Shown: positions 18,089-25,380 of the stretch, one piece after another | How the letters are laid out: each line of letters opens with the position of its first letter | Numbering within the stretch: position 1 is the stretch's first letter | Source: Candidatus Bipolaricaulota bacterium | GTDB taxonomy: Bacteria; Bipolaricaulota; Bipolaricaulia; UBA7950; UBA9294 | NCBI GenBank assembly: GCA_026390345.1 | Contig: JAPLGD010000040.1 | Coordinates: 1 to 32,166, forward strand | DNA: 32,166 nucleotides | Reading direction: 5' to 3' | Made by a program: the position numbers and the translations under genes | Notes under the pieces: generated by a model | The model's database searches: none | Seen by the model: only the letters and a program-made list of their open reading frames with translations | What the model was told of the DNA's origin: nothing

Positions 18089-18427
18089 TCGGCCTCCCTC
18101 GTTCCGACGCACGCCTCGTTCGTCGTGAGTGTATGCGCCCCCGGATCTCGAAGCGAGATCGCGCCCGGGGAACTGCGATCCCGAATCGGGCGGAGCTTCA
18201 CCGTCCTGACACAGGACTGCACGATGGCGTTCACTCCCGGGGACTAGCTTTCCTTCGTAAGCATAAAGGGATTCGACATGGATACGCTGAAGACATCGAT
18301 CCGCCTGGGGGTAGCGCCCCTGGGCATGACAGGAACTGGACCGCAGGGAAGCCCGATGCCGCGTCGAGTCCTCGACGTGCGATAGTGCCCCTCTCGCTTG
18401 CCCTTTCCGAGGAGCAGGACCGCCGCC
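18089..18427 (-). promoter_or_regulatory. 339-base gene-free region upstream of the metal transporter, with inverted repeats
   Basis: No convincing gene on either strand. On the minus strand a TACACT hexamer (18128-18133) is the best -10 for the transporter, giving a leader of about 33 nt. A perfect inverted repeat GATCTCG-AAG-CGAGATC (18144-18160) overlaps the matching -35 region and is a candidate operator for a metal-dependent repressor, though it does not match known Zur, MntR or DtxR boxes as I remember them. Further perfect repeats are CCCGA-A-TCGGG (18180-18190), GTCCTG-ACA-CAGGAC (18203-18217) and GTCGAG-TC-CTCGAC (18363-18376). The part near 18310-18355 also contains GGGG-TAGCG-CCCC and a GGCAT/ATGCC pair, so the region downstream of the kinase gene may fold as RNA. 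Confidence 0.4.
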
Positions 18428-19819
18428 TCACTCCGGGGCGGCGGATTCCTTTTCACCCACCCCGGAGCGACCGATCGGCAAGGCCACGCGGAAGCAAGCG
18501 CCGCCCCGCGGGGTGTTCTCCGCCCAGATCCGCCCTCCGTGTGCCTCGACGAGGACCTTGGCGATCGAAAGGCCGAGGCCGGCTCCGCCCTCGTCACTGG
18601 ACCTCGAAGCGTCCGCGCGGTAGAAGCGTTCGAACACGCGCTCGAGGTCTTCCGGACGAACGCCGGGCCCGGTGTCGCACACGCTGACCACAACGCTATC
18701 CTCCCCCTCTTTCCGCGCGGCGAGCCGGATCGTCCCCTCGCTTGGCGTGTGGCGGATGGCGTTCGACAGGAGGTTCAGGAAGACCTGCTCGATTCGGTGC
18801 GGGTCAAGGTCGAGGGTCGGGAGCTGCGGGTCGATGTCCTCTTCCAGCGTGATTCCTGCGTCCTCCACCTCGGCGCCGACCGTGTCGACGATTCCTTCGA
18901 GGATCCCGCCGATCGGAGTCGGTCGCTTCTCGATCGAGAGCTGACCGGCGTCCGCGAGGGTCAGCTGGTGGAGGTCATTGACGAGCCTCGTGAACAGAAG
19001 GAGGCGGTTGTGAAGGGCGGTGAACGTCGCTTGGGACGGCTCGATCAGCCCGTCCCGCAACCCCTCAAGGGCGGAGCGAACCGCGGAGAGAGGCGTTCGC
19101 AGCTCGTGGGAGATATCGGCGATCATCCTCTGCTTCGCCCGCTCGGCGGACTCGAGGGTCGCCGCCATGTCGTTGAACGACGCCGCCAGGCGCCCGATCT
19201 CATCCGACGAGTCGAGATGGACACGCTCGTCGAGGTGTCCTTCTGCGATACGTCGCGTCGCCGCTTCCAGCTGTCGTAGGGGGCTCGTCGTCTGGCGAAG
19301 AAGCAGGATGGCCAGCAAGAGGCCGGCCGCGGCGGCCGTGCACCCGGCAAACCAGAGTGCGCGACGCGTCGTCAAGAGGAATCCTCGTTCGAGTGCTCCG
19401 GACGGCCGCGGGGGCTCGGGTGGGTAGCGAAGAGCCGTCCATGTCTCCCCCGTTGCCAGGACAACGCGCTGGCCTTGTTTGGCCTGATCCTCGTCGAGCT
19501 GCCTGCCGACAAGACGGGGATCCGGGGAGACGATCACCGTGCGGGTCGAATCGACCAGCGTGAACGGGATTCCTCGCGGCCCGCGTCCAAGAACCTCCGC
19601 AACCCCCTCGAGGCTGCCGCTTCGCTGGTAGTAGTTGGCAATCAGCTGGATGAGCAGCTGGTCCTCGAGGGAGAGCCGCTGGACGGCGAAGTTCGAGAAC
19701 GCGCGGTTGACCGACTGGTTGATGAACAGATACCCACCGATGGTCGCCAGGATGATGACCGTGGCGAAGGAAGCCAGGAGCTTCGTCTGGAACGACAGGC
19801 GGCGCAGTGGGTTCCTCAC
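18428..19819 (-). CDS. Sensor histidine kinase
   Basis: 463 residues. Layout: membrane helix 1 (about 14-34), an extracytoplasmic sensor of about 115 residues (35-151), membrane helix 2 (about 152-174), HAMP (175-228), HisKA with the phospho-acceptor His238 in ISHELRTPLSAVRSAL, and a HATPase domain with the N box NLLSNAIRHTP, G1 DTGPGV and G2 GGAGLGLSIAK. It resembles BaeS-type kinases. The external domain has PFTLVDSTRTVIVSPDP, which is PAS/PDC-like in pattern. GTG start overlaps the TGA of the response regulator (GTGA), so the two are one translational unit. The stimulus is unknown. The adjacent metal transporter is only a positional hint. Confidence 0.93.
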   Translation of the reverse strand: MRNPLRRLSFQTKLLASFATVIILATIGGYLFINQSVNRAFSNFAVQRLSLEDQLLIQLIANYYQRSGSLEGVAEVLGRGPRGIPFTLVDSTRTVIVSPDPRLVGRQLDEDQAKQGQRVVLATGETWTALRYPPEPPRPSGALERGFLLTTRRALWFAGCTAAAAGLLLAILLLRQTTSPLRQLEAATRRIAEGHLDERVHLDSSDEIGRLAASFNDMAATLESAERAKQRMIADISHELRTPLSAVRSALEGLRDGLIEPSQATFTALHNRLLLFTRLVNDLHQLTLADAGQLSIEKRPTPIGGILEGIVDTVGAEVEDAGITLEEDIDPQLPTLDLDPHRIEQVFLNLLSNAIRHTPSEGTIRLAARKEGEDSVVVSVCDTGPGVRPEDLERVFERFYRADASRSSDEGGAGLGLSIAKVLVEAHGGRIWAENTPRGGACFRVALPIGRSGVGEKESAAPE

Positions 19820-20544
19820 GCCTCGCCCTTCCCGGGCGCCGAGCCTTCGGAGGAGGAAGAGGTTTCGTCGCCGCGCGCCATCTTGTACCCGATGCCGAAC
19901 ACGGTCAACACATACTTCGGATCCGCCGGATCCTCCTCGATTTTCTGGCGAAGGCGCTTGATGTGGGAATCGACCGATCGCTCGAAGCTTCCGTACGTTT
20001 CGCCCCGTACGGCCTCGAGCAGCTCAAGGCGAGTGAAGACCCTTCCCGGATGGGTCATGAGGAACGCCAGGAGGTCGAACGCCATGGCGGACAGGTCGAT
20101 CGCGTGACCTCGCACCCACGCCATGCGCTGCTCTCGATCGAGGCGCACGTCACCGACCTGGAGAATCGGGGACTCGTCTCCGGCAAACCGCCGGAGCACC
20201 GCTCGGACGCGGGCCTCCAACTCCCGAGCGCTAAACGGCTTGGCCACGTAGTCGTCGACTCCTGCGGCGAATCCTTGGAGACGGTCCTCCTCGCCGGTCT
20301 TCGCCGTCAGCATGATGATCGGCGCCCTCGACGTCCGGCGAATGTGCTCCGCGACCGAGATTCCGTCGAGCTTCGGCAGCAACCAGTCGAGGATCACAAG
20401 GTCGGGATTGTGGCGTGTGAACTCGTCGAGTGCCGCTGCGCCGTCGTAGGCGAACGCCACCTCGTAGCCGGCTTCCTCAAGGTAGCGGCGTACGGCGTCC
20501 ACCACCCACTTCTCGTCATCCACCACAAGCACTCTCTGAGCCAT
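19816..20544 (-). CDS. OmpR/PhoB-type response regulator
   Basis: 242 residues. The receiver domain (1-120) has the acid pocket D9-D10, phospho-acceptor Asp53 (VILDWLLPKLDG), Thr in IIMLTAKTG and Lys in YVAKPFSARELEARV. The C-terminal winged helix (about 135-230) shows the Trans_reg_C pattern: LSAMAFDLLAFLMTHPGRVFTRLELLEAV, then RSVDSHIKRLRQKIEEDP and VLTVFGIGYKMA. A Ser/Glu-rich tail follows. I chose the ATG at 20544 because the receiver starts there. The frame extends further only through promoter-like sequence. A TATACT hexamer lies nine bases before the ATG. It is co-transcribed with the kinase. Confidence 0.95.
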   Translation of the reverse strand: MAQRVLVVDDEKWVVDAVRRYLEEAGYEVAFAYDGAAALDEFTRHNPDLVILDWLLPKLDGISVAEHIRRTSRAPIIMLTAKTGEEDRLQGFAAGVDDYVAKPFSARELEARVRAVLRRFAGDESPILQVGDVRLDREQRMAWVRGHAIDLSAMAFDLLAFLMTHPGRVFTRLELLEAVRGETYGSFERSVDSHIKRLRQKIEEDPADPKYVLTVFGIGYKMARGDETSSSSEGSAPGKGEA

Positions 20545-20553
20545 CGCCTTCGC

Positions 20554-20559
20554 AGTATA
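20554..20559 (-). promoter_or_regulatory. -10 element 9 nt from the ATG of the response regulator
   Basis: TATACT (5 of 6 consensus) on the minus strand, followed by nine bases and ATG. The only SD-like bases between are AAGG. A TTGCCG lies upstream but at a 21-base spacing, so no proper -35 is called. This implies a very short or absent leader. Confidence 0.4.
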
Positions 20560-20690
20560 CGAAGTCGTGTGGGGAAGTTGCGGCAACGGAGTGTCCCCGC
20601 CTTGGGGGCACCGGACGTGCCGCTCGCGGGTGAACCGGTCGGCCTCTCAGAGCGACGCAAGAGAGACGACGCGGCTGTATCAAGGGGCGT

Positions 20691-20731
20691 TTGAGGTGTC
20701 GCGATCGGAACGGTACTCTCTTGCCGCGACA
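20691..20731 (+). promoter_or_regulatory. Weak promoter with an overlapping inverted repeat before tldE
   Basis: TTGAGG (20691-20696) and TACTCT (20714-20719) are 17 bases apart, a weak match. A perfect 7-bp inverted repeat TGTCGCG (20697-20703) / CGCGACA (20725-20731) with a 21-base centre brackets the -10, as expected of an operator or of a 5' hairpin. Confidence 0.3.
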
Positions 20732-20795
20732 GGACTTGCCCGGGATTTCGATGGGGCGGAAGGTCTCTTGCTTCGTCTGAAGGGAGGATGGGAAC

Positions 20796-22139
20796 GTGCT
20801 AGGGGAAAGCCGTCTGGCTGAGATTGCGCAGCAGGTGCTGCGCCAGGCCAAAGCCGACCAGACCGAGGTGATGGTTGCGGGCACCGACTCGCACCTCACC
20901 CGGTTCGCGGTCAACACGATTCACCAGAACGTCTCAGAGACCGACGTCGCCGTGCGCGTACGGTCGATCCTCGGACGGAAGACCGGGGTCGCCTCGGGAA
21001 ATGAGCTCTCCGAGGCCGCTCTTCGCAAGTTGGTTCGATCCGCGGAGACGGTCGCCGGCTTCCAGGAAGAGAACCCGGAGCTAGGCTCCCTGCCCGGTCC
21101 GAAGCCGGCGCAGAAGGTCGATGTCTTCGTCGAGCGGACAGCGGAGTGCACTCCCGTCGAGCGGGCCCGAGGGGTCGAGAAGATCCTCAAGATGTCGCGG
21201 AAGAACCAGCTCGACGCGGCCGGCGCGTTCTCGACCGAGGCGAACGAGACCTACATTGCGAACTCCCTCGGCGTCTCGGCCTACCACCGCGGGACCGTCG
21301 CCAGCATTCTCACGGTCATCATGGGACAGAACAGCTCCGGGTACGCGACGGCGGCCTCGATCGACGTGGCGAACCTCGATCCGGAATCCGTCGGGCGAAT
21401 TGCCGTCGAGAAGGCGCTGTCGAGCAAGAATCCGACGCCGATCGAGCCCGGGGAGTACACCGTCATCCTCGAGGAGGCGGCTGTTGCCGACATGCTGTTC
21501 ACCCTGGGCTGGATGGGGCTTGGCGCCCTTGCCGTCCAGGAGGGACGCAGCTTCATGAACGGGAAGTTCGGTGAACGGATCACCGGCGAGAAGGTCACGA
21601 TCTGGGACGACGGCGCCGACCCGCGCGGCCTCCCGCTGCCGTTCGACTTCGAAGGGGTGCCGAAGCAGAAGGTCACATTGATCGAGAAGGGCGTGGCGAA
21701 GAACGTCGTCTACGATTCGTTCACGGCCGGGCGAGAGGAGGGGAAGGTCTCGACCGGGCACAGCCTGCCGGCTCCCAACACCGCCGGCCCAATCCCGCTC
21801 AACCTGTTCATGGCGCCGGGAAAGGCCACCAAGGAGGAGATGCTCGCCTCGACGAAGCGCGGGATCTGGGTGACGCGCTTCCACTACACGAACATTCTCC
21901 ATCCCGTGCAGACGATCCTGACGGGGATGACGCGAGATGGGACCTACCTGATCGAGAACGGGAAGATCGTTCGTCCGCTCCGCAACCTCCGATTCACGCA
22001 GAGCATCCTCGAAGCGTTCTCGAACATCGAGGCGTTGGGGAAGGACCTTGTGCTCCTGAAGGACGAGTGGAATTCCGTCGGGACCTGCGCTCCGGCAGCC
22101 AAGATCCGCGACTTCCGGTTCACCGGGACGACCGACTAA
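20796..22139 (+). CDS. tldE: TldE/PmbA-like subunit of the TldD/TldE protease
   Basis: 447 residues. In the family TldE (PmbA) pairs with TldD to form a heterodimeric metalloprotease that degrades unfolded or modified peptides (microcin B17 and CcdA in E. coli). This protein has the TldD/PmbA fold order: an N-terminal alpha/beta domain (about 1-150), a middle domain starting near GEYTVILEEAAVADML, and a C-terminal beta domain with GIWVTRFHYTNILHPVQTILTGMTRDGTYLIENGKI. The HExxxH motif is absent at the place where TldD has it (EEAAVADML here), identifying it as the non-catalytic partner. GTG start with GGGAGG eight bases upstream. The tldD gene follows after 20 bases. Confidence 0.9.
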   Translation: MLGESRLAEIAQQVLRQAKADQTEVMVAGTDSHLTRFAVNTIHQNVSETDVAVRVRSILGRKTGVASGNELSEAALRKLVRSAETVAGFQEENPELGSLPGPKPAQKVDVFVERTAECTPVERARGVEKILKMSRKNQLDAAGAFSTEANETYIANSLGVSAYHRGTVASILTVIMGQNSSGYATAASIDVANLDPESVGRIAVEKALSSKNPTPIEPGEYTVILEEAAVADMLFTLGWMGLGALAVQEGRSFMNGKFGERITGEKVTIWDDGADPRGLPLPFDFEGVPKQKVTLIEKGVAKNVVYDSFTAGREEGKVSTGHSLPAPNTAGPIPLNLFMAPGKATKEEMLASTKRGIWVTRFHYTNILHPVQTILTGMTRDGTYLIENGKIVRPLRNLRFTQSILEAFSNIEALGKDLVLLKDEWNSVGTCAPAAKIRDFRFTGTTD

Positions 22140-22159
22140 GGCTCCCAGAAAGGAGAACC

Positions 22160-23623
22160 ATGCGAGACTACGCAAATCGTGCACTGAACCAGGCCCAGGC
22201 GAAGGGAGCCACGTACGCTGACATCCGCATCGTCCGCCGGGAGACCCAGAACATCGAGGTGAGGAACGGGATCGTCCAGACCCTTTCCCTCGGAGACACG
22301 TACGGGTTCGGAATCCGCGTCGTGGCAGACGGCGCGTGGGGATTCGCGAGCAGCCACCGACTCGAGAACGCGGAGATCGACCGCGTGGCCGCGCTGGCGG
22401 TCGCGATCGCCAAGGCGAGCGCGATCAGCAAAGCCTCCGACGTCGATCTTGGCCCGGCGGAGTGCCACGTCGGCACGTACACGACGCCGATGAAGATCGA
22501 CCCGTTCCAGGTGTCCCTCGAGAAGAAGATCGACTACCTCCTGCGCTCCGACAAGGAGGCGCGTGCCGTTCCGGGCGTGCGCGTGGCGGAGAGCACCCTG
22601 GGGCTCGAGCGAAACCACAAGATCTTTGCGAGCACGGAGGGGAGCTACATCGAGCAGACCCTCACCGAGACCGGGGTCGGCGTCGTCGTGACGGCCGTGT
22701 CCGAGGGAGAGATGCAACAGCGCTCGTACCCGAACTCGTTCGGCCGCCATCAAGGAACCGGCGGATACGAATTTGCGGAGACGTGGGACCTGCCGGGCAA
22801 CGCCCGCCGGGTCGCCGAGGAGGCCGTGGCGCTCTTGTCGGCGCCCCAGTGCCCGAGCGGCGTCACGTCAATCATCCTCGACGGCCCGCAGCTCGGACTT
22901 CAGGTCCACGAGTCGTGCGGACACCCGATCGAACTCGACCGGGTGTTCGGCACCGAGGCCGCGTACGCCGGAACGAGCTTCCTCACCCCCGAGAAGTTTG
23001 GGGACTTCCAGTACGGGTCGAAGATCGTGAACATCGTCTCCGACGCCGTGACGCCGGGGGGATTGGGCACGTACGGCTACGACGACGAGGGCGTGCCGGC
23101 GCAGACAACCGATATCGTCAAGAACGGCCAGTTCGTGGGGTACTTGACGTCGCGCGAGACGGCGAGCCAGCTGCGGAAGATCCATCCGAATGCGCCCGCG
23201 CGCTCGAACGCCGCCATGCGAGCCGACGGGTGGAACCGGATTCCGATCATCCGCATGAACAACGTGAGCCTTCTCCCGGGCACGTGGACGCTCGACGACG
23301 TGATCGCCGACACCGACGACGGGATCTACATGATCACCAACAAGAGCTGGTCGATCGACGACAAGCGACTGAACTTCCAATTCGGAACGGAGCTTGCCTA
23401 CGAGATCAAGAAGGGCAAGCGCGGCCGAATGGTGAAGAACGCGACGTACACGGGGATGACACCCAAGTTCTGGGCCGGCTGCGATGCGATCTGCAACAAG
23501 GACTACTGGCACGTCTGGGGAACCCCGAACTGCGGGAAGGGGCAGCCGGGTCAGGTTGCCCACACCGGCCACGGGGCGGCTCCGGCGCGGTTCCGGAACG
23601 TTCAGGTCGGAGTCATGAAGTAG
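22160..23623 (+). CDS. tldD: TldD-like zinc metalloprotease
   Basis: 487 residues. The catalytic motif HESCGH at 250-255 (HExxxH) lies in LQVHESCGHPIELDR, and the conserved Cys-containing C-terminal region (FWAGCDAICNKDYW, TPNCGKGQPGQ) fits the family, where a late Cys completes the metal site. The N-terminal domain begins YADIRIVRRETQNIEVRNGIVQ, matching the usual A-D-x-R-x-E start. ATG with AAAGGAG as SD. Its order after tldE and the strong terminator downstream make a two-gene operon. No RiPP precursor or toxin-antitoxin gene is near, so the physiological substrate here is unknown. Confidence 0.93.
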   Translation: MRDYANRALNQAQAKGATYADIRIVRRETQNIEVRNGIVQTLSLGDTYGFGIRVVADGAWGFASSHRLENAEIDRVAALAVAIAKASAISKASDVDLGPAECHVGTYTTPMKIDPFQVSLEKKIDYLLRSDKEARAVPGVRVAESTLGLERNHKIFASTEGSYIEQTLTETGVGVVVTAVSEGEMQQRSYPNSFGRHQGTGGYEFAETWDLPGNARRVAEEAVALLSAPQCPSGVTSIILDGPQLGLQVHESCGHPIELDRVFGTEAAYAGTSFLTPEKFGDFQYGSKIVNIVSDAVTPGGLGTYGYDDEGVPAQTTDIVKNGQFVGYLTSRETASQLRKIHPNAPARSNAAMRADGWNRIPIIRMNNVSLLPGTWTLDDVIADTDDGIYMITNKSWSIDDKRLNFQFGTELAYEIKKGKRGRMVKNATYTGMTPKFWAGCDAICNKDYWHVWGTPNCGKGQPGQVAHTGHGAAPARFRNVQVGVMK

Positions 23624-23646
23624 CCCGGCCTCAAACGGACTCTGAG

Positions 23647-23673
23647 AAGAAGGGCGGCCAGGCCGCCCTTCTT
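23647..23673. terminator. Bidirectional terminator between tldD and the minus-strand gene
   Basis: A perfect 12-bp stem (23647-23658 with 23662-23673) with a three-base loop, GGGCGGC core and AAGA/TCTT ends. It is followed by T-rich sequence on the plus side and by CTCAGAGTCC on the minus side. It would stop tldED and serve transcription from the right. Confidence 0.85.
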
Positions 23674-23728
23674 TCATTCTTGGCTCTTGATCGCGCTTCT
23701 TGAACGAGGGCGCGCCAAGGCGCCTTGC

Positions 23729-24439
23729 TCAGTAGTAGTACTGCGTGACGTTCTCGACCTCGAGCCCACCGGCTCCCCGCCCCGTGTACTCAAGACCGAG
23801 GATCACCGAGCGCCCCTCCATCCGGACATTGATCAGGCCCCACAGGAGGCTTCCGTGCCCCAGGATGGGGGTGAGTCCGATGTCCTCCGATTCGAACGGC
23901 GCAAGGGTCAGCTGACGCACGTCGATGGCCTTCCCAAGGGAACTGAACACCGTCACCGTGCAGGTCACCGCCTCGTTCCAGGGGTTCATCACCACGTACG
24001 TCGTCGACGCATCGCGGACTTGGGTGTAGTATGCGCCGAGCCAGAACCGCTCCGTTGGGTTGAGAACGGGCACCTCGCTCGAGACGGTATCGGTTGAGAC
24101 GAGGACTCCGCCCACCGAATACTCGAGGCCGATGAGGAAGCGGCCGCTCGAGTCGATGGTCACCACCCCCCACGCGAACGGGATCCCTGCCACACGGCTG
24201 CGGAGGCTCACAACGTCGGACGCGCCCGGTCCGAGCTCCCCGGAGTACGACCAGATCTCCGCGCCGTATGCGTCGTGTACGGCGATCGAGTACTGGGACA
24301 TGTCGGGAACCGTGCTGATCAGGCTGATCTCGAGGTCCCTCTCCCCCAGCGTGTTGTAGTAGAACGCGTAGTGGTACTGAGCCGCGCCCGTCACCCCGAC
24401 CAGCAGTAGCAACGCCCCAAGAACTAGTGCGTGTCTCAT
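23729..24439 (-). CDS. Secreted protein with internal tandem duplication, unknown function
   Basis: 236 residues with a signal peptide (hydrophobic 4-18, cleavage near G-A-A-Q). I do not recognise a family. The mature part appears to be two copies of one beta-rich domain of about 95 residues. Copy 1 (about 25-120) has WGVVTIDSSGRFLIGLEY at 90-107, and copy 2 (about 136-232) has WGLINVRMEGRSVILGLEY at 200-218. Both are preceded by a YY pair (27-28, 137-138) and both have an acidic P-F/G-x-S-D/E step before the W-G. It ends in YYY. Start ATG with GGGGG about five bases upstream. It could be an extracellular adhesin-like or chaperone-usher-type sandwich, but that is only a guess. Confidence 0.7.
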   Translation of the reverse strand: MRHALVLGALLLLVGVTGAAQYHYAFYYNTLGERDLEISLISTVPDMSQYSIAVHDAYGAEIWSYSGELGPGASDVVSLRSRVAGIPFAWGVVTIDSSGRFLIGLEYSVGGVLVSTDTVSSEVPVLNPTERFWLGAYYTQVRDASTTYVVMNPWNEAVTCTVTVFSSLGKAIDVRQLTLAPFESEDIGLTPILGHGSLLWGLINVRMEGRSVILGLEYTGRGAGGLEVENVTQYYY

Positions 24440-24469
24440 TCCTTCCCCCTTCTCTCCTGCCCGGCCGTA

Positions 24470-24497
24470 AGACTAGTCGAATCGAGCGGCGGTGCAA
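24470..24497 (-). promoter_or_regulatory. Candidate promoter of the duplicated secreted protein
   Basis: Minus strand TTGCAC (24497-24492) and TAGTCT (24475-24470), 16 bases apart. The start site would be about 25 nt before the ATG. Confidence 0.3.
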
Positions 24498-24615
24498 GGG
24501 CAAAGGGCGTTCGAGCTTGGTTCGCGGATGACCGGAGACTCGCGGGTGCCTTCCGGGAGCGGGTTCCGTCGGGTATTCTGGCGGGAGCCGAGGGGTGTTC
24601 GGCGGAGGTGACAGG

Positions 24616-24777
24616 ATGGAAGGGATCGCTAGACTGATTTCCGCTTCTGCGTGGGGGCTTGTGGCGGTCATGTTGGCCGCCGGGATTCCGTTCGCCTGGC
24701 GGAAGGTTCTCGCCTGGCTCGACGCGAAGTCGCAGGTCGCGATGGCCGAGGCTGTGCGGAAGATGATCGACAAGTAG
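24616..24777 (+). CDS. 53-aa single-pass membrane protein
   Basis: MEGIARLISASAWGLVAVMLAAGIPF... is a 53-residue protein with one membrane helix (about 10-32) and a short basic and amphipathic C-terminus (WRKVLAWLDAKSQVAMAEAVRKMIDK pattern, written here only in part). It has GGAGGTG five bases before the ATG, which selects this start over a frame opening at 24595. A TATTCT at 24574-24579 may be its -10. No homologous family is recognised. It stands alone on the plus strand between minus-strand genes and ends before a GC-rich hairpin. Good SD, sensible helix and normal codon use favour a real gene. Confidence 0.55.
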   Translation: MEGIARLISASAWGLVAVMLAAGIPFAWRKVLAWLDAKSQVAMAEAVRKMIDK

Positions 24778-24882
24778 AAGGCCGTGGTTTCGCAGCGCAG
24801 CCGGCGGGATGTTTCGGAGCGCGCACGGGCGTCCGCAGCCGCTCGCAACCTCAACGGAGCGGCCTTCGAAGGCTGCCGCAGA

Positions 24883-24904
24883 GGCTGCCCGGGTCCGGGC
24901 AGCC
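24883..24904. terminator. GC-rich hairpin between convergent small genes
   Basis: GGCTGCCC (24883-24890) pairs with GGGCAGCC (24897-24904) around a six-base centre that can pair further. There is no T-run on either strand, so termination would have to be atypical. A perfect 12-bp palindrome GCCTTCGAAGGC lies just before it (24862-24873). Confidence 0.4.
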
Positions 24905-24919
24905 CCCGCAGCTTGGCGA

Positions 24920-25093
24920 CTAGCTCTTGTTCTCCTCGCGGTCCAGGTACTGCAGGATGGCTTCCACGACGAGGTAGTTCACGGACCGATCCTTCTTGGC
25001 CCCGACCTTCATCAGCCGCTCGACAGGCTGCTGCGCAACCTTCGACTTCGGCACATAGATGCTGAGCTTGTCGACGAGTTCCTTCTTAGGCAT
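24920..25093 (-). CDS. 57-aa ribbon-helix-helix DNA-binding protein
   Basis: A short gene of 57 residues, ATG at 25093, with AAGGGGG four bases upstream. The sequence starts MPKKELVDKLSIYVPKSK. The pattern of a hydrophobic strand (LSIYVP, residues 10-15), a helix (RLMKVGAKK) and a second helix opening with RSVNYLVVEAILQYL is that of CopG/Arc/MetJ-type RHH domains, where the D-R-S-V-N-x-L turn joins the two helices. Such proteins bind DNA as dimers and are often antitoxins or plasmid/phage repressors. No toxin gene is adjacent, so I call it a solitary regulator. It follows a leader of about 240 nt rich in inverted repeats. Confidence 0.7.
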   Translation of the reverse strand: MPKKELVDKLSIYVPKSKVAQQPVERLMKVGAKKDRSVNYLVVEAILQYLDREENKS

Positions 25094-25332
25094 GACTCCC
25101 CCTTCTCTTTCCTGAGAACGTCTCTACTGTCTTTACACCCCAACCCATGGACTGTTCCACCTAGACGTGCGTGACGTGTGAGGTTGATATGGAGGAAACG
25201 TGGTCCTCCTTGGTGTCTGGCACCCCGTCCATGGGCCGAGCCCCTTTCCCATCGCAACCCTTCCCTTAGGTCCTGGCGGTTCGCGCCGGCAACCCTGAGC
25301 ATCTGGCCGCCGACGGCATTCCGTACCACGCT
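25094..25332 (-). promoter_or_regulatory. Long hairpin-rich leader of the RHH gene (candidate structured RNA)
   Basis: No gene is supported here. Nested inverted repeats are present: an outer 9-bp pair CCCATGGAC (25144-25152) / GTCCATGGG (25227-25235), which encloses GGAGGA (25191-25196) / TCCTCC (25204-25209) and a GGTG/CACC hairpin just after it. Towards the promoter side there are more pairs, GGCGG/CCGCC and GGTT/AACC among them. I compared it by memory with TPP, cobalamin, c-di-GMP and c-di-AMP riboswitches and saw no match. The inner GGAGGA could hide an SD-like site. Function unknown. Confidence 0.35.
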
Positions 25333-25338
25333 ATTTTA
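25333..25338 (-). promoter_or_regulatory. -10 element TAAAAT for the RHH leader
   Basis: TAAAAT on the minus strand (5 of 6 consensus). A clear -35 is not seen. If used, it gives a leader of about 235 nt before the RHH gene. Confidence 0.3.
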
Positions 25339-25380
25339 CGAGAGGTGGAGGCTGTCTACCAGGGGGAGATCCGAACCTTC

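Noticed and set aside
18310-18360. Possible SRP RNA, tmRNA or other known RNA in the gene-free region
   Set aside because: I looked for the SRP GGAAGGAAGC core and for a tmRNA tag frame on both strands; neither is present in the right order.
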